NCBI RefSeq assembly: GCF_001314995.1
Contig: NZ_CP012938.1
Coordinates: forward strand, 4,092,001 to 4,156,000
Origin: Bacteroides ovatus
GTDB lineage: Bacteria; Bacteroidota; Bacteroidia; Bacteroidales; Bacteroidaceae
Length of the DNA stretch: 64,000 nt
Reading direction: 5' to 3'
The notes under the pieces were generated by a model, which was given only the letters and a program-made list of their open reading frames with translations, was not told the origin of the DNA and ran no database searches. Positions 35,571 to 44,633 of this stretch are shown here, one piece after another. Both the position numbers and the translations under genes were made by a program. Positions within the stretch are counted from its first letter, which is position 1. Each line of letters starts with the position of its first letter.

Positions 35571-37124
35571 TTAAAAACCCGGATTTTGGGAAAGAATATT
35601 GTTGCTCTTATCCCTTTCACCTTGCGGTATCGGAAACAGATAATCTCTGTCGTCCCTAAAATTGGCACCTTTCGATGTATTATATTTGGTTGCATAAGCA
35701 CGCATAACGGTTCCGAAACGTTTTTGTCTCATCAGGTCATCCCGTCTCCATCCTTCCATTGCCAATTCACAACGACGTTCCTTCCAGATGATTTCTTTCA
35801 GGCGCTCTTGGTCGGTTTCTGTTATGTCGGGCAGTGTATTAGTTGTTGTAGCAGGAATATACGCCTGTTGATCTCTTCTCGGATCTATCGGATTAGTTTT
35901 GCGGGCTCTTTCTCTTACATCATTCAGGTAAGGAAGTGCAAGCCCTGGTTTTCCATTTTCGTTTAATACTTCGGCATACATCAAGAGAACATCGGAATAA
36001 CGGATCAAACGAATGTTGTAACTAATCATCCAGACGTCGAAACCAGTTTTTTCTACTGCTGGCACAGTCATCTTGTAATCATGATAACCGCTTGGAGATT
36101 CAGCATTGTCCTGCGCTTCAGTATCACCTTTATATCTATCACCAGTTTGTGTGAATACATAAGTAATACGTGGGTCATCTGCGTCAAAGGCATCATGGAG
36201 ATCTTGGGTCGGTACGTGAAATCCATATCCCTGATAACCGGAGATGCGTCTGCTTGTGAAGAAGTGAGGGACATTGGTACCTGTGGCTATGTTTTTGTCA
36301 TATACTTTGTTGGCAATCTCAAATACTGATTCCGAACTGTTTTCATATTCAGTGCGCCAGTTCATGCCGTAATCACTCAACAACGCATAGTCTTTGTCCA
36401 CTTCAATAATATCATGAAGTACCGTTTCGGCAGAGGTAAAATCACCTTTGAACATATATGTTTTAGCAAGCATTGTTTTTGCAAAGCCGCGTGTTACACG
36501 ATAAGCATCATCTTCAGAGTAATCTCCTTTTGCAGGAAGTGCGGAGGCATCGGTTAAATCATTCACAATACATTCATATACCTTCTCCAATGGGGAGCGG
36601 GGTATTTGCAGTATTTCAGCGGGTTGCATCGGCGTAGTGATTAGAGGCACTTCTCCGAATGTAGTGACCAGACAATAGTACCCGAATGCTCTCAATGCTT
36701 TTGCCTCGTTTGCATAACGTTTCAATAGTTCTTCGTTTCCTATTGCATCAGGAGCATAATAAATCACATCGTTACAGCGATTGATTAATCTGTACAGAAT
36801 CTCCCAACGACGTCCTACTTCACCATTGGTTGTGTAGATCGTAAAGTCGGACAAGTCGCGTACTTCGGCACGGTCACCGTCATTTCCTCCTCCTTTTAGA
36901 GCATCATCAGTGCTGCAATCACCCACAAAATAATGATTTAATGCATATTCATTCCAAGTTGTACGTAATTGAAGATAAGCTCCTGTCAAGGCTTGTTCAA
37001 TATCGCTTTCCTTCTGATAATAATTATCGCTTGTGGTTTTACCATAACTTGGTTCGTCGAGAGAGCAGCTATACAACCCCACTCCGGCAAGAGCCCAGCA
37101 TATTATAAATAATATTTTTCTCAT
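35571..37124 (-). CDS. SusD/RagB-family surface glycan-binding lipoprotein (PUL2)
   Basis: 517 aa. Lipobox at GVGLYSC. SusD pattern: SYGKTTSDNYYQKESDIEQA at the N-terminus, helical TPR-like core (RYANEAKALRAFGYYCLVTT, FGEVPLIT), and C-terminal IRYSDVLLMYAEVLNENGK, YLNDVRERAR, and WKERRCELAMEGWRRDDLMR. It lies 24 bp downstream of its SusC partner and 59 bp upstream of the unknown paralogue. It presents glycan to the transporter on the outer face. Confidence 0.95.
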   Translation of the reverse strand: MRKILFIICWALAGVGLYSCSLDEPSYGKTTSDNYYQKESDIEQALTGAYLQLRTTWNEYALNHYFVGDCSTDDALKGGGNDGDRAEVRDLSDFTIYTTNGEVGRRWEILYRLINRCNDVIYYAPDAIGNEELLKRYANEAKALRAFGYYCLVTTFGEVPLITTPMQPAEILQIPRSPLEKVYECIVNDLTDASALPAKGDYSEDDAYRVTRGFAKTMLAKTYMFKGDFTSAETVLHDIIEVDKDYALLSDYGMNWRTEYENSSESVFEIANKVYDKNIATGTNVPHFFTSRRISGYQGYGFHVPTQDLHDAFDADDPRITYVFTQTGDRYKGDTEAQDNAESPSGYHDYKMTVPAVEKTGFDVWMISYNIRLIRYSDVLLMYAEVLNENGKPGLALPYLNDVRERARKTNPIDPRRDQQAYIPATTTNTLPDITETDQERLKEIIWKERRCELAMEGWRRDDLMRQKRFGTVMRAYATKYNTSKGANFRDDRDYLFPIPQGERDKSNNILSQNPGF

Positions 37125-37148
37125 AATGTAATGTCTTTTTAGCTAGAT

Positions 37149-40100
37149 TTAAAATTGCAAATTAACTCCAAAAGTGAATGTACGTGAAGACGGATAACGT
37201 GTAGTATCCACTCCCATATCCAATGGGTTATTGATACCCAGTTCCGGATCAAGTCCGGAATAACCGGTTAAAGTAAATATATTCTGACCGCTCACATAGA
37301 ATCTACAACTTGAAAACAGTTTGCTCTTCTGGCAAATGTGACTCGGCAGTGTATAACCTATTTGCATATTCTGCAAACGCAGGTAAGAACCGTTCTCCAC
37401 ATAGAAAGAAGAACCTCTCATATTATTGTTAGAGTCAGAGTTGGTTATGCGTGGATATACAGCATCCAAATCCCCGTCTTTTGTCCATGCTTTTGTGTAA
37501 GCATCCGCCAACGCATTCTGGCGTCCTGCTGAAGCAAGGCTTCCTTTAGCAACGTTCCAGATGTCATTTCCAATAGTTCCCTGGAATGCCATACTTACAT
37601 CAAAGTTCTTATAACTGAATCCTAAGTTGAAACCATAAATGAGGTCCGGATTAGGATCACCGATAAAAGTACGGTCATCATCATCATTCAATTCGCCTGA
37701 TTCTCCTAATTTGGCAAACTTAAAATCACCCGGTTGTGCATTAGGCTGAATCTTGGTACCATTCTTATCCACATAATTGTCTATCTCTTCCTGATTCTGG
37801 AATATTCCTATTTGTTTGTACCCCCAGAAACGTCCGATAGGACCTCCTACATACGTACGGCTAGTATTTCCACTCAAATATTCCGATGTAAGTTTGGTTA
37901 CCTCTGTCTTATAAGTAGACATGTTCAGCCCTACATTGTAATTAAAGTCTTTTCCTATCTGGTTACGGTAGTTGACTACTATTTCAAAACCGGTATTCTT
38001 CAAGTCTCCCGCATTAAAGAAGGGGCTGTTAGGGAAGGCGCCAAAAGAAGGAATAGGCATATTCAGCAACATGTCACTTGTTTTCTTTACATAAAAGTCC
38101 ATACTTACATCAAGGCTGTTTTTAAAGAAAGACATATCTAAACCGACATTGGTTTGCTGGCTGGTTTCCCATTTAATATCTGCATTTCCCACATAAGTCG
38201 GAACGTAACCTTGTGAGTACCCGTTTCCAAAGTACCATTGATTTTCATTATTGGTACCAATCAACGTAAGAGGTGCGTCTCTGTCGATTCGTTGGTTACC
38301 ATTCTGTCCCCAACCTACACGCAGTTTTAAATTGGAAATTGTATTTTCAATGTTCAGGTTCTTAAAGAATTCTTCATTGCTCACTCTCCAACCTAATGAG
38401 ACTGATGGGAAATAGCCCCAACGGTTACGTTTGGCAAATCTTGAAGAACCGTCGGCACGGAAATTGACTGTAGCAAGGTATCTATCATCATATACATAGT
38501 TGATACGTCCCAGGTATGACAACATAGAAGATGTTTCTTTACCTCCCGAGGTGTTATCTCCGGCTGTTTGTGCATCAAGTATCTGATAGATTTCATCGTT
38601 ACCTAAAGCCTTTCTCTTAAATGCATTAATGCCTTCGCTGCTGTTCTTCTCATAAGTCATGGCAACCATTGCATCCAGTTTATGCCTGCCTATTGTCGTG
38701 TTGTAGTTAAGGCGTTGTTCCACTTGATAATTAGAAGTAACAGCGCTATTATTATTCAATTGAGTTTCTTTATTATATTTACTTTCCTGATTCGCTAAGT
38801 TATCTTCCGAAAAAGTAGACGAATAGACAGGGCGGAAGTCTTTGAAAGTATCATGGTATCTTTCGAAGCTATACTGTACCCGATAGCTCAATCCTTTATA
38901 CAATTTGATTTGGGCAAACACATTACCAAATACATTGAATATGTCATTGTATCTATTAGGAAGTTCGAGCATGGCTACCGGATTAGGGTCGTAAGACCAC
39001 TCGGTAGGCGCATATTTGTTATATTCGTAATTTTCAGAAGACGGATCTACCAACGGGCTGATAACAGGGGTAAAAGGATCAGCTTTTTGAATGAAATCGA
39101 ATGAAGGAATTGCTCCTGCGTCACGTTTTCTTATCTTTGCCAGATTGACATTGGCGCCAACAGTGATAAATTTGTTAATATCATATTCAAGATTCGCTTT
39201 AAGTGAAAGTCTCTTGAATTCAGTAGTGATGATTGCACCCTGATCGTCTACATATCCTAAACTTAAAGAAGATCTCGAATTATCTGTCCCCTTACGGATG
39301 CTTAGATTATAGTTCTGGTTGAAAGCTGTACGGGTTACTTCATTCCACCAGTTGGTATTATAACCTTTCTGATACTGATTGGTAAACTTATCCTTCATTG
39401 AGTTTTGAAAGCTTGCATCATTTTCATACGCTTTCATGATGAAGTTGTAGTATTGGTCGCTGTTCATCATGTTCAATGCTTTATAACTGTTTTTTACACC
39501 TACATAAGCATCCAATGTTACAGTCGTTTCACCTTTCACCCCTCCCTTGGTAGTAATGAGGATTACTCCATTAGAACCTCTCGAACCATAGATAGCGCAG
39601 GCTGAAGCATCTTTTAATACTTCCATACGTTCAATATCAGATGGATTCAGGCTGCTGATGTTATCCATGAACTGTCCATCAACCACGTACAATGGGTTGT
39701 TGTCATTGACGGTCCCTAAACCTCTCACGCGGATCACTGCATCCGATCCTGGCTGGCCGGAACTGGCGGCAACAAATACGCCGGCTGCCTTACCTGTAAG
39801 TAGTTCGGATGCATTGGATACTGCATAGTTCTTAATATCCTTACTACTTATAGAAGCCAAAGCACCGGTAAGGTCACTCTTTCTTTGAGTACCGTAACCA
39901 ATAACTACAACCTCATCCAATTCATTATCGGACACTAGATTTACATTGTACGTTCCGCTATTTGTTACGTTTACAATTTCTGTTTTAAAACCTACATACG
40001 AGAATGAAACTTTATTTGACGATACTTTTAATGTATATTTACCGTCAAAATCAGTGATAGTACCATTGGTCGTTCCCACTTCAAGAACAGAAACTCCAAT

Positions 40101-40214
40101 TAAAGCCTCTCCGGTATTACTGTCGTATACCACACCCGAAATACTCTTGGTTTGCTGTGCAAAGACATTTGTGCAAACAGCAAGAATAAGAATGAATAAT
40201 AAATGCTTACTCAT
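37149..40214 (-). CDS. SusC/RagA-like TonB-dependent outer membrane transporter (PUL2)
   Basis: 1021 aa. Signal peptide (NVFAQQ), carboxypeptidase-regulatory-like domain (KSISGVVYDSNTGEALIGVS), TonB-box-like segment (DEVVVIGYGTQRKSDLTG), plug (DAVIRVRGLGTVNDNNPLYV, DIERMEVLKDASACAIYGSR) and barrel ending VNLQF. Imports the PUL2 oligosaccharide. It is about 70 residues shorter than the PUL1 transporter, mostly in barrel loops, in line with a different ligand. It is preceded by the unknown lipoprotein and followed by SusD. Confidence 0.95.
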   Translation of the reverse strand: MSKHLLFILILAVCTNVFAQQTKSISGVVYDSNTGEALIGVSVLEVGTTNGTITDFDGKYTLKVSSNKVSFSYVGFKTEIVNVTNSGTYNVNLVSDNELDEVVVIGYGTQRKSDLTGALASISSKDIKNYAVSNASELLTGKAAGVFVAASSGQPGSDAVIRVRGLGTVNDNNPLYVVDGQFMDNISSLNPSDIERMEVLKDASACAIYGSRGSNGVILITTKGGVKGETTVTLDAYVGVKNSYKALNMMNSDQYYNFIMKAYENDASFQNSMKDKFTNQYQKGYNTNWWNEVTRTAFNQNYNLSIRKGTDNSRSSLSLGYVDDQGAIITTEFKRLSLKANLEYDINKFITVGANVNLAKIRKRDAGAIPSFDFIQKADPFTPVISPLVDPSSENYEYNKYAPTEWSYDPNPVAMLELPNRYNDIFNVFGNVFAQIKLYKGLSYRVQYSFERYHDTFKDFRPVYSSTFSEDNLANQESKYNKETQLNNNSAVTSNYQVEQRLNYNTTIGRHKLDAMVAMTYEKNSSEGINAFKRKALGNDEIYQILDAQTAGDNTSGGKETSSMLSYLGRINYVYDDRYLATVNFRADGSSRFAKRNRWGYFPSVSLGWRVSNEEFFKNLNIENTISNLKLRVGWGQNGNQRIDRDAPLTLIGTNNENQWYFGNGYSQGYVPTYVGNADIKWETSQQTNVGLDMSFFKNSLDVSMDFYVKKTSDMLLNMPIPSFGAFPNSPFFNAGDLKNTGFEIVVNYRNQIGKDFNYNVGLNMSTYKTEVTKLTSEYLSGNTSRTYVGGPIGRFWGYKQIGIFQNQEEIDNYVDKNGTKIQPNAQPGDFKFAKLGESGELNDDDDRTFIGDPNPDLIYGFNLGFSYKNFDVSMAFQGTIGNDIWNVAKGSLASAGRQNALADAYTKAWTKDGDLDAVYPRITNSDSNNNMRGSSFYVENGSYLRLQNMQIGYTLPSHICQKSKLFSSCRFYVSGQNIFTLTGYSGLDPELGINNPLDMGVDTTRYPSSRTFTFGVNLQF

Positions 40215-40231
40215 AGTTTATACACTTAGAT

Positions 40232-41965
40232 TTAATTATATGAAATGATATTTTGTTTATTCGCAATAATCTTACCATCTTTCAGTTCTAATTCTGTTCC
40301 GGCGGGAAGTTCCACAATTACTCTTGCGTCGTTGGCCGGGATCTCAACGGAGCCATTTGTCTTTATATTTTTTGCTATATATTCTTTGGCAACAATATCA
40401 AACAAATCGCATGGTTGGGTAGCTTGATAAGTAATGGTTTTGGTCTCTTTATGAGGGTTATAATAGAGATAGACCGGATAAGGTTTCTCTGTATAGAAGT
40501 CTGTGACATTACAATCCAGCCGGAGGATACCCTCCACATTCGTTTGACAAACAATGGCCCCTAAAATACCAACAGGAGAAGAACTGTAAACGCTGAACAT
40601 GCTCTCCGTCGGATTACCTTTTATCCATTTGGGACCATCGCCGATTGCAACCGGATTAACCCCTTTTAATGATGCTTTTCCATAGTCATCCGTTTTTCGT
40701 AAACCTTCATAAGAAACATTATCATAAGTAATGTCCTTCAATTCAGGAGCCCATTGATGTGTTTCATCTATTTCCCCCGGATAGAACAAACGACATGCAC
40801 TTGCATTGTTCAACATCCACTTGCCGATAGCTTTTGCATATTGAGGCTGATATTTCACCATCGGAATGAAAGGCCAGGCAGGTTTGATACTGTTCATGAG
40901 GAATGCATATCCTCCGCCGTCTGTGATACTTCCTTGCAGACCACTTACATCATAGTCACCCCATTTTCCTACAATAATTCCCCAACCGGTTCTTCCTGTA
41001 GGGCTTTTACATCCGTCAAATACCCAATCAAGAAGTTTGGCTACATCATAGTTGGCTCCTTCTACTGCATTCAAATAGGCTGCCGTATAAACTCCGAGTG
41101 GTAAAAGGGCCTCGTAAAAACGGCTTTCTTTTTGGGCAAGCAGGGCTTCGATGGCACTTTTACTATGTTGCAGATAACGTGGATCACCAAACTTATGATA
41201 AGCACACAACAATACATAAGCATGCCCACCGGCGGCGTCTTGTTGCAATGGAATATTATTAACCATTCCTTTCATTTGTGCATAGTCAAAATAAGAATAG
41301 TCGTAATTTCCATTCAATACAGAATCTGCTTTAACAAACTGCTCCGCAATACTTTTTTGTATCTTCTCTGCCCCGTCTACATTGGGGAAAACATCGCAAA
41401 TAGCATAATATAAGGCATTGGGTAATACATCATACCACCAGTCGCGGCCATAGCCTCCTCCTAAAAGGGCTACTGACGGAGTCGTATTGTTCATGACTAT
41501 ATTCCAGCCGTTATCAGAGTTGAAATAATTCTGCACCATTTTTACATAGTTATATCCGTCTTGATTCGTCTTGTCAATCCCTACAAGGCCGGCACCAAGA
41601 ATAGCTGCCAATGAGTTCAGACTTTCATGGAACTCTCCGTTATTGGCATTTTTTCCCTGACGAATATCTTTAATGGCAGTATATAAGCCAAATGTAGTCT
41701 GGTCCATATTTCTGCGGGCGTCATCTAACCAGATTAATGGTCCGACTTCGCTTTTATTATTCCAGTCAAAGATAAACTGGTCATACTTTTGGGCTTTTTG
41801 CTTCCAGTCCAGCATTTTATAAGTTTCAGGCATATCAGGCATAGAGTCTACCCTATGGATGGAAACCTGCTTTACCTTTTCACCAAAGTTATTTTCGTTG
41901 CCCGAGCAAGATGCCAGGAGACAAACGGTCATAAGTACAAAAACACCTTTACTTGTCATTTTCAT
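40232..41965 (-). CDS. Unknown lipoprotein, paralogue of 33808-35511 (PUL2); candidate novel carbohydrate-active enzyme
   Basis: 577 aa from the ATG at 41965; the in-frame TTG at 41971 is less likely. Lipobox at LLASC, so it is anchored to a membrane, plausibly the surface. It shares with the 33808-35511 protein WKQKAQKYDQF, PLIWLDDAR, TFGL, DKTNQDGYNYVKM, FYEALLPLGVYTAAYLNAVE, WVFDGCKSPTGRTGWG, YDVSGL, KWMLNNASACRLFYPGE, YEGLRKTDDYG and LDCNVTDFYTEKPYPVYLYY. Both fit an alpha/alpha barrel plus C-terminal beta domain. One copy lipid-anchored and the other free in the periplasm is the usual division of labour in a PUL. The start overlaps the end of the MFS gene by 17 bp. No known activity can be assigned. 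Confidence 0.8.
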   Translation of the reverse strand: MKMTSKGVFVLMTVCLLASCSGNENNFGEKVKQVSIHRVDSMPDMPETYKMLDWKQKAQKYDQFIFDWNNKSEVGPLIWLDDARRNMDQTTFGLYTAIKDIRQGKNANNGEFHESLNSLAAILGAGLVGIDKTNQDGYNYVKMVQNYFNSDNGWNIVMNNTTPSVALLGGGYGRDWWYDVLPNALYYAICDVFPNVDGAEKIQKSIAEQFVKADSVLNGNYDYSYFDYAQMKGMVNNIPLQQDAAGGHAYVLLCAYHKFGDPRYLQHSKSAIEALLAQKESRFYEALLPLGVYTAAYLNAVEGANYDVAKLLDWVFDGCKSPTGRTGWGIIVGKWGDYDVSGLQGSITDGGGYAFLMNSIKPAWPFIPMVKYQPQYAKAIGKWMLNNASACRLFYPGEIDETHQWAPELKDITYDNVSYEGLRKTDDYGKASLKGVNPVAIGDGPKWIKGNPTESMFSVYSSSPVGILGAIVCQTNVEGILRLDCNVTDFYTEKPYPVYLYYNPHKETKTITYQATQPCDLFDIVAKEYIAKNIKTNGSVEIPANDARVIVELPAGTELELKDGKIIANKQNIISYN

Positions 41966-43211
41966 GTTCAATAGTATCAGTTTGATTAGTAATATTCTTA
42001 GCTAAAGGATATGCCGCTAATTGTAATCCGGCAACAATCACCAGCGCATATTTCAATGCAAAATCCTGCGATACACAATAAGCAAGGAAGATAAACAGTA
42101 GTAAACCGAAAGCTCTTCCAAGGAAAAGGCCGAACTCATGGCTTAGGATATATGCATATTCGTTTCTATTCTCAATCTTTGCAACTGCATCAATTGTTCT
42201 CATCATAATGGGGAAGTAAGCCAGGTCGAACAAAGGCTGGAATATCACTTTGCAAAGGACGAAAAGGATCACTCCTGTAGCAGAGAAGAGAATACCGTTG
42301 AATAGTGTACCGACAAAGAATACGATTAGTCCTCCTACAAATATTTTCAAACGGTCTTGCGGGCGGGCCATACGTCCTAATACATACACCAGGACAGCAG
42401 TCAGTGCCCCGCTAACTCCCTGAATCAATCCTAACGCTCCTTCATCTCCTACCAGCTTCAATACTAATATAGCCGGTGCCGTTACTAAAAAACCTTGAAC
42501 CATTCCTTTCAATCCGGCTAGCCAAAGCATCTTTTTCCAAAGTATGTTGAAGCGGAAATAGAGGAAGTTCGTTTCTTTGGGGTTCTCGAATTTACCTTTC
42601 CACAGTGTCATGCAGGCGATAACGGTAATGACTACTGCTGCCATCGTAACTACACAGTAAGAGGTATTGATATTGAAGAGGAATCCGAAAACTTCTTTTC
42701 CATCTATCTGGCTGATAAATGCGCCTATAATTAAAGGAACACCGATGGAGGTAATAGAAAAGAAGAAAGACTCTAGTCCGAAGAAATAGTTACGGCTGTT
42801 GTCGTTGGTATTATAGAGAGCCAGTAGGTATCGGTTGGTCCAGAAGAAACCAGAAGCTGCTCCCATTAAAAAGCCGGCCAGACCAAGTTCGACGAAGCCA
42901 AGTGACTTGATAGTCATCATACCGAACATGGAAATGCCACTTACCAGGATTCCTACCGAATAAAGTGTCTTCACACTGTATTTCTTTAGCAGATAACCGT
43001 TAACAAGAGAGGTAGTAATGATGCCTATATACATTGCCAGCTGATAAAAAGCAACCATCACGGGGTCACTCGTGTTTCTCATGATATAGGCTCCCACAAA
43101 GATTTCTACTATCGGTAGTACCAATGCATAAAGCATATTGGTAACCAACAGTGTTCTCATGTTAGGTTCCTGTTGCTTAAAGAACAGATATTCTTTTTTC
43201 AGTTTATTCAT
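41949..43211 (-). CDS. MFS-family inner membrane sugar transporter (PUL2)
   Basis: 420 aa with about 12 hydrophobic segments, including LLVTNMLYALVLPIVEIFVG, FYQLAMYIGIITTSLVNGYL, and LGLIQGVSGALTAVLVYVLG. Short hydrophilic ends; no binding-protein domain. It probably brings the disaccharide released in the periplasm into the cytoplasm, where the adjoining GH130 enzyme can act. The start codon overlaps the GH130 stop (TAATG), and its 3' end overlaps the unknown lipoprotein gene, so the three are translationally linked. Substrate inferred from context only. Confidence 0.85.
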   Translation of the reverse strand: MNKLKKEYLFFKQQEPNMRTLLVTNMLYALVLPIVEIFVGAYIMRNTSDPVMVAFYQLAMYIGIITTSLVNGYLLKKYSVKTLYSVGILVSGISMFGMMTIKSLGFVELGLAGFLMGAASGFFWTNRYLLALYNTNDNSRNYFFGLESFFFSITSIGVPLIIGAFISQIDGKEVFGFLFNINTSYCVVTMAAVVITVIACMTLWKGKFENPKETNFLYFRFNILWKKMLWLAGLKGMVQGFLVTAPAILVLKLVGDEGALGLIQGVSGALTAVLVYVLGRMARPQDRLKIFVGGLIVFFVGTLFNGILFSATGVILFVLCKVIFQPLFDLAYFPIMMRTIDAVAKIENRNEYAYILSHEFGLFLGRAFGLLLFIFLAYCVSQDFALKYALVIVAGLQLAAYPLAKNITNQTDTIEHENDK

Positions 43212-44269
43212 TACTTCTCTTGTGTCTGTTTTAATACGTTTAATATCTCTGAAATGGAAAGCTCTGCCTTACAAATCACTTCATCGCTTGCTCCATAATA
43301 CATGGTTATCGTATCGCCGTCCACTAAATGCCCATTAGTGAAAACTACATTTCCGAAGAAACCTGTTTGCTCATAAGCGGCGATAGGTTCCATGATAGGT
43401 TCTTCGCTTCTTGCAATGACTTTCGACGGGTCATTTAAATCGAGTAATAAAGCCCCCAAGCAATAACGGTGATTAAAATCGGCTCCATGATAAATCTCCA
43501 GCCAGCCTTCTTCTGTCTTTATTGGAGCTGCCCCTGCCCCTACACGTGCGCAATCCCACATTCCGTCACGAGTGGTTGCCACACATTTGTGGTTTCCCCA
43601 ATGCAAGCGGTCGGGCGATTCTGCCAACCATATATAATTGCCGCCAAGTTCGGGACTGCTCGGGCGATGAAGAGCGAAATACTTGTCACCTATCTTCTGT
43701 TCGAACAATGCACAATCTTTATTATGCGGTGGGAATATCATTCCATGCCGTGTATAGTTTTTCCAATCATTGGTGTGAATCAGTCCAACCCCTACAGCTA
43801 CCGACGATACTTCTGTGAAAGTAAGGTAAAAACCATCTTCGGTTGTTGCAACACGGCAATCCTCAATGCCGAATGCTTCCAGCTCTCCTTTTCCGAAAAT
43901 AGGTGGAAATTCCGGTTCATCTTTGAAGTGAATACCGTCGGTACTTGAAACCAATCGTAAGTAAGACATCGTAGTCAGATAATTCTTTCCTTTGTAACCG
44001 ATAACGCGTGGGTCTGAAGCATCTAAATCGGGATCATTCTTTAAAAACGAAACCACTTCTATTTTTCCTTTTTCATTATATATAGGAAAACTGATAATTC
44101 CTTCTTTCTGTATAGGTCTCTCTGCGACGCGCAAAAGTAACCAAATTTTGCCTTGATATTTGAAAACTCCGGGATTTAACAAACATGTAATTTCCATTCC
44201 GTTGATTCCCGCTTTTAAATCTTTTGGAGCCAGTAGGGGGTTCTGCTCACATCTTTTAGCTATATCCAT
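43211..44269 (-). CDS. GH130 family glycosidase/phosphorylase (beta-mannoside-active family)
   Basis: About 352 aa. I choose the ATG at 44269 because a -7 box at 44307-44300 would put transcription start near 44294, downstream of the other in-frame ATG at 44302. Five-bladed propeller features: CLLNPGVFKYQGKIWLLLRV, NDPDLDASDPRVIGY, the catalytic block FGIEDCRV with general-acid candidate Asp137, HRPSSPELGGNYIWLAESPD, and GAGAAPIKTEEGWLEIYHGA. No signal peptide, so it is cytoplasmic. GH130 enzymes are beta-1,4 or beta-1,2-mannoside phosphorylases or, in one Bacteroides group, beta-1,2-mannosidases. Which of these cannot be settled here. The family motif is usually EDPR; here it is EDCR. First gene of PUL2. 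Confidence 0.9.
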   Translation of the reverse strand: MDIAKRCEQNPLLAPKDLKAGINGMEITCLLNPGVFKYQGKIWLLLRVAERPIQKEGIISFPIYNEKGKIEVVSFLKNDPDLDASDPRVIGYKGKNYLTTMSYLRLVSSTDGIHFKDEPEFPPIFGKGELEAFGIEDCRVATTEDGFYLTFTEVSSVAVGVGLIHTNDWKNYTRHGMIFPPHNKDCALFEQKIGDKYFALHRPSSPELGGNYIWLAESPDRLHWGNHKCVATTRDGMWDCARVGAGAAPIKTEEGWLEIYHGADFNHRYCLGALLLDLNDPSKVIARSEEPIMEPIAAYEQTGFFGNVVFTNGHLVDGDTITMYYGASDEVICKAELSISEILNVLKQTQEK

Positions 44270-44299
44270 AATATTTCGATTAGTGATTATTTCTGTGAA

Positions 44300-44307
44300 C
44301 AAAAGTA
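44300..44307 (-). promoter_or_regulatory. -7 box of PUL2 operon
   Basis: On the minus strand TACTTTTG matches TAnnTTTG perfectly, 31 bp before the GH130 ATG at 44269. The -33 element is not clear, as expected for a regulator-dependent promoter driven by the hybrid two-component protein. Confidence 0.55.
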
Positions 44308-44559
44308 TGAGATGAAAGACAGGAAAGCGTTTACTATATTCTCAAAGAGGTGTACACATGCTCAAGAACATGTTTTTAAGAGGATGATATTAGGGAATGA
44401 TTTTAGAAGAGGCAGAGATATTCGTATTTATATGCTGTACTATTTAAAAGCTTGATTTATAGATGGATGTGCACTTCGTTGAAGTGTATTATATTCTCAT
44501 AAGTGTATAGTATAGTTTCTTTGAGGAGTGCAAAAGAAACATATAAAGATAAAAAAATA
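44308..44559. other. PUL2 upstream region
   Basis: No gene. It contains a short CACTTC-gtt-GAAGTG hairpin near 44471-44485 and AT-rich sequence, and probably houses the regulator site of PUL2. No direct repeat could be singled out as the binding motif. Confidence 0.4.
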
Positions 44560-44597
44560 AGAGGCCAAACTCAAAAATATAATTTGAGGAAGCCTCT
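44560..44597 (-). terminator. Terminator of nadB
   Basis: On the minus strand, AGAGGC pairs with GCCTCT and an inner TTTGAG/CTCAAA stem adds to it, followed by TATTTTTTTATC. It lies 37 bp beyond the nadB stop. Confidence 0.75.
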
Positions 44598-44633
44598 TGT
44601 TTTTTCTTTTTAATAAGAATAATACTGTAAATC

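Noticed and set aside
44471..44485. Riboswitch upstream of PUL2
   Set aside because: Only a small CACTTC/GAAGTG hairpin is visible, upstream of the candidate promoter; no known riboswitch core.
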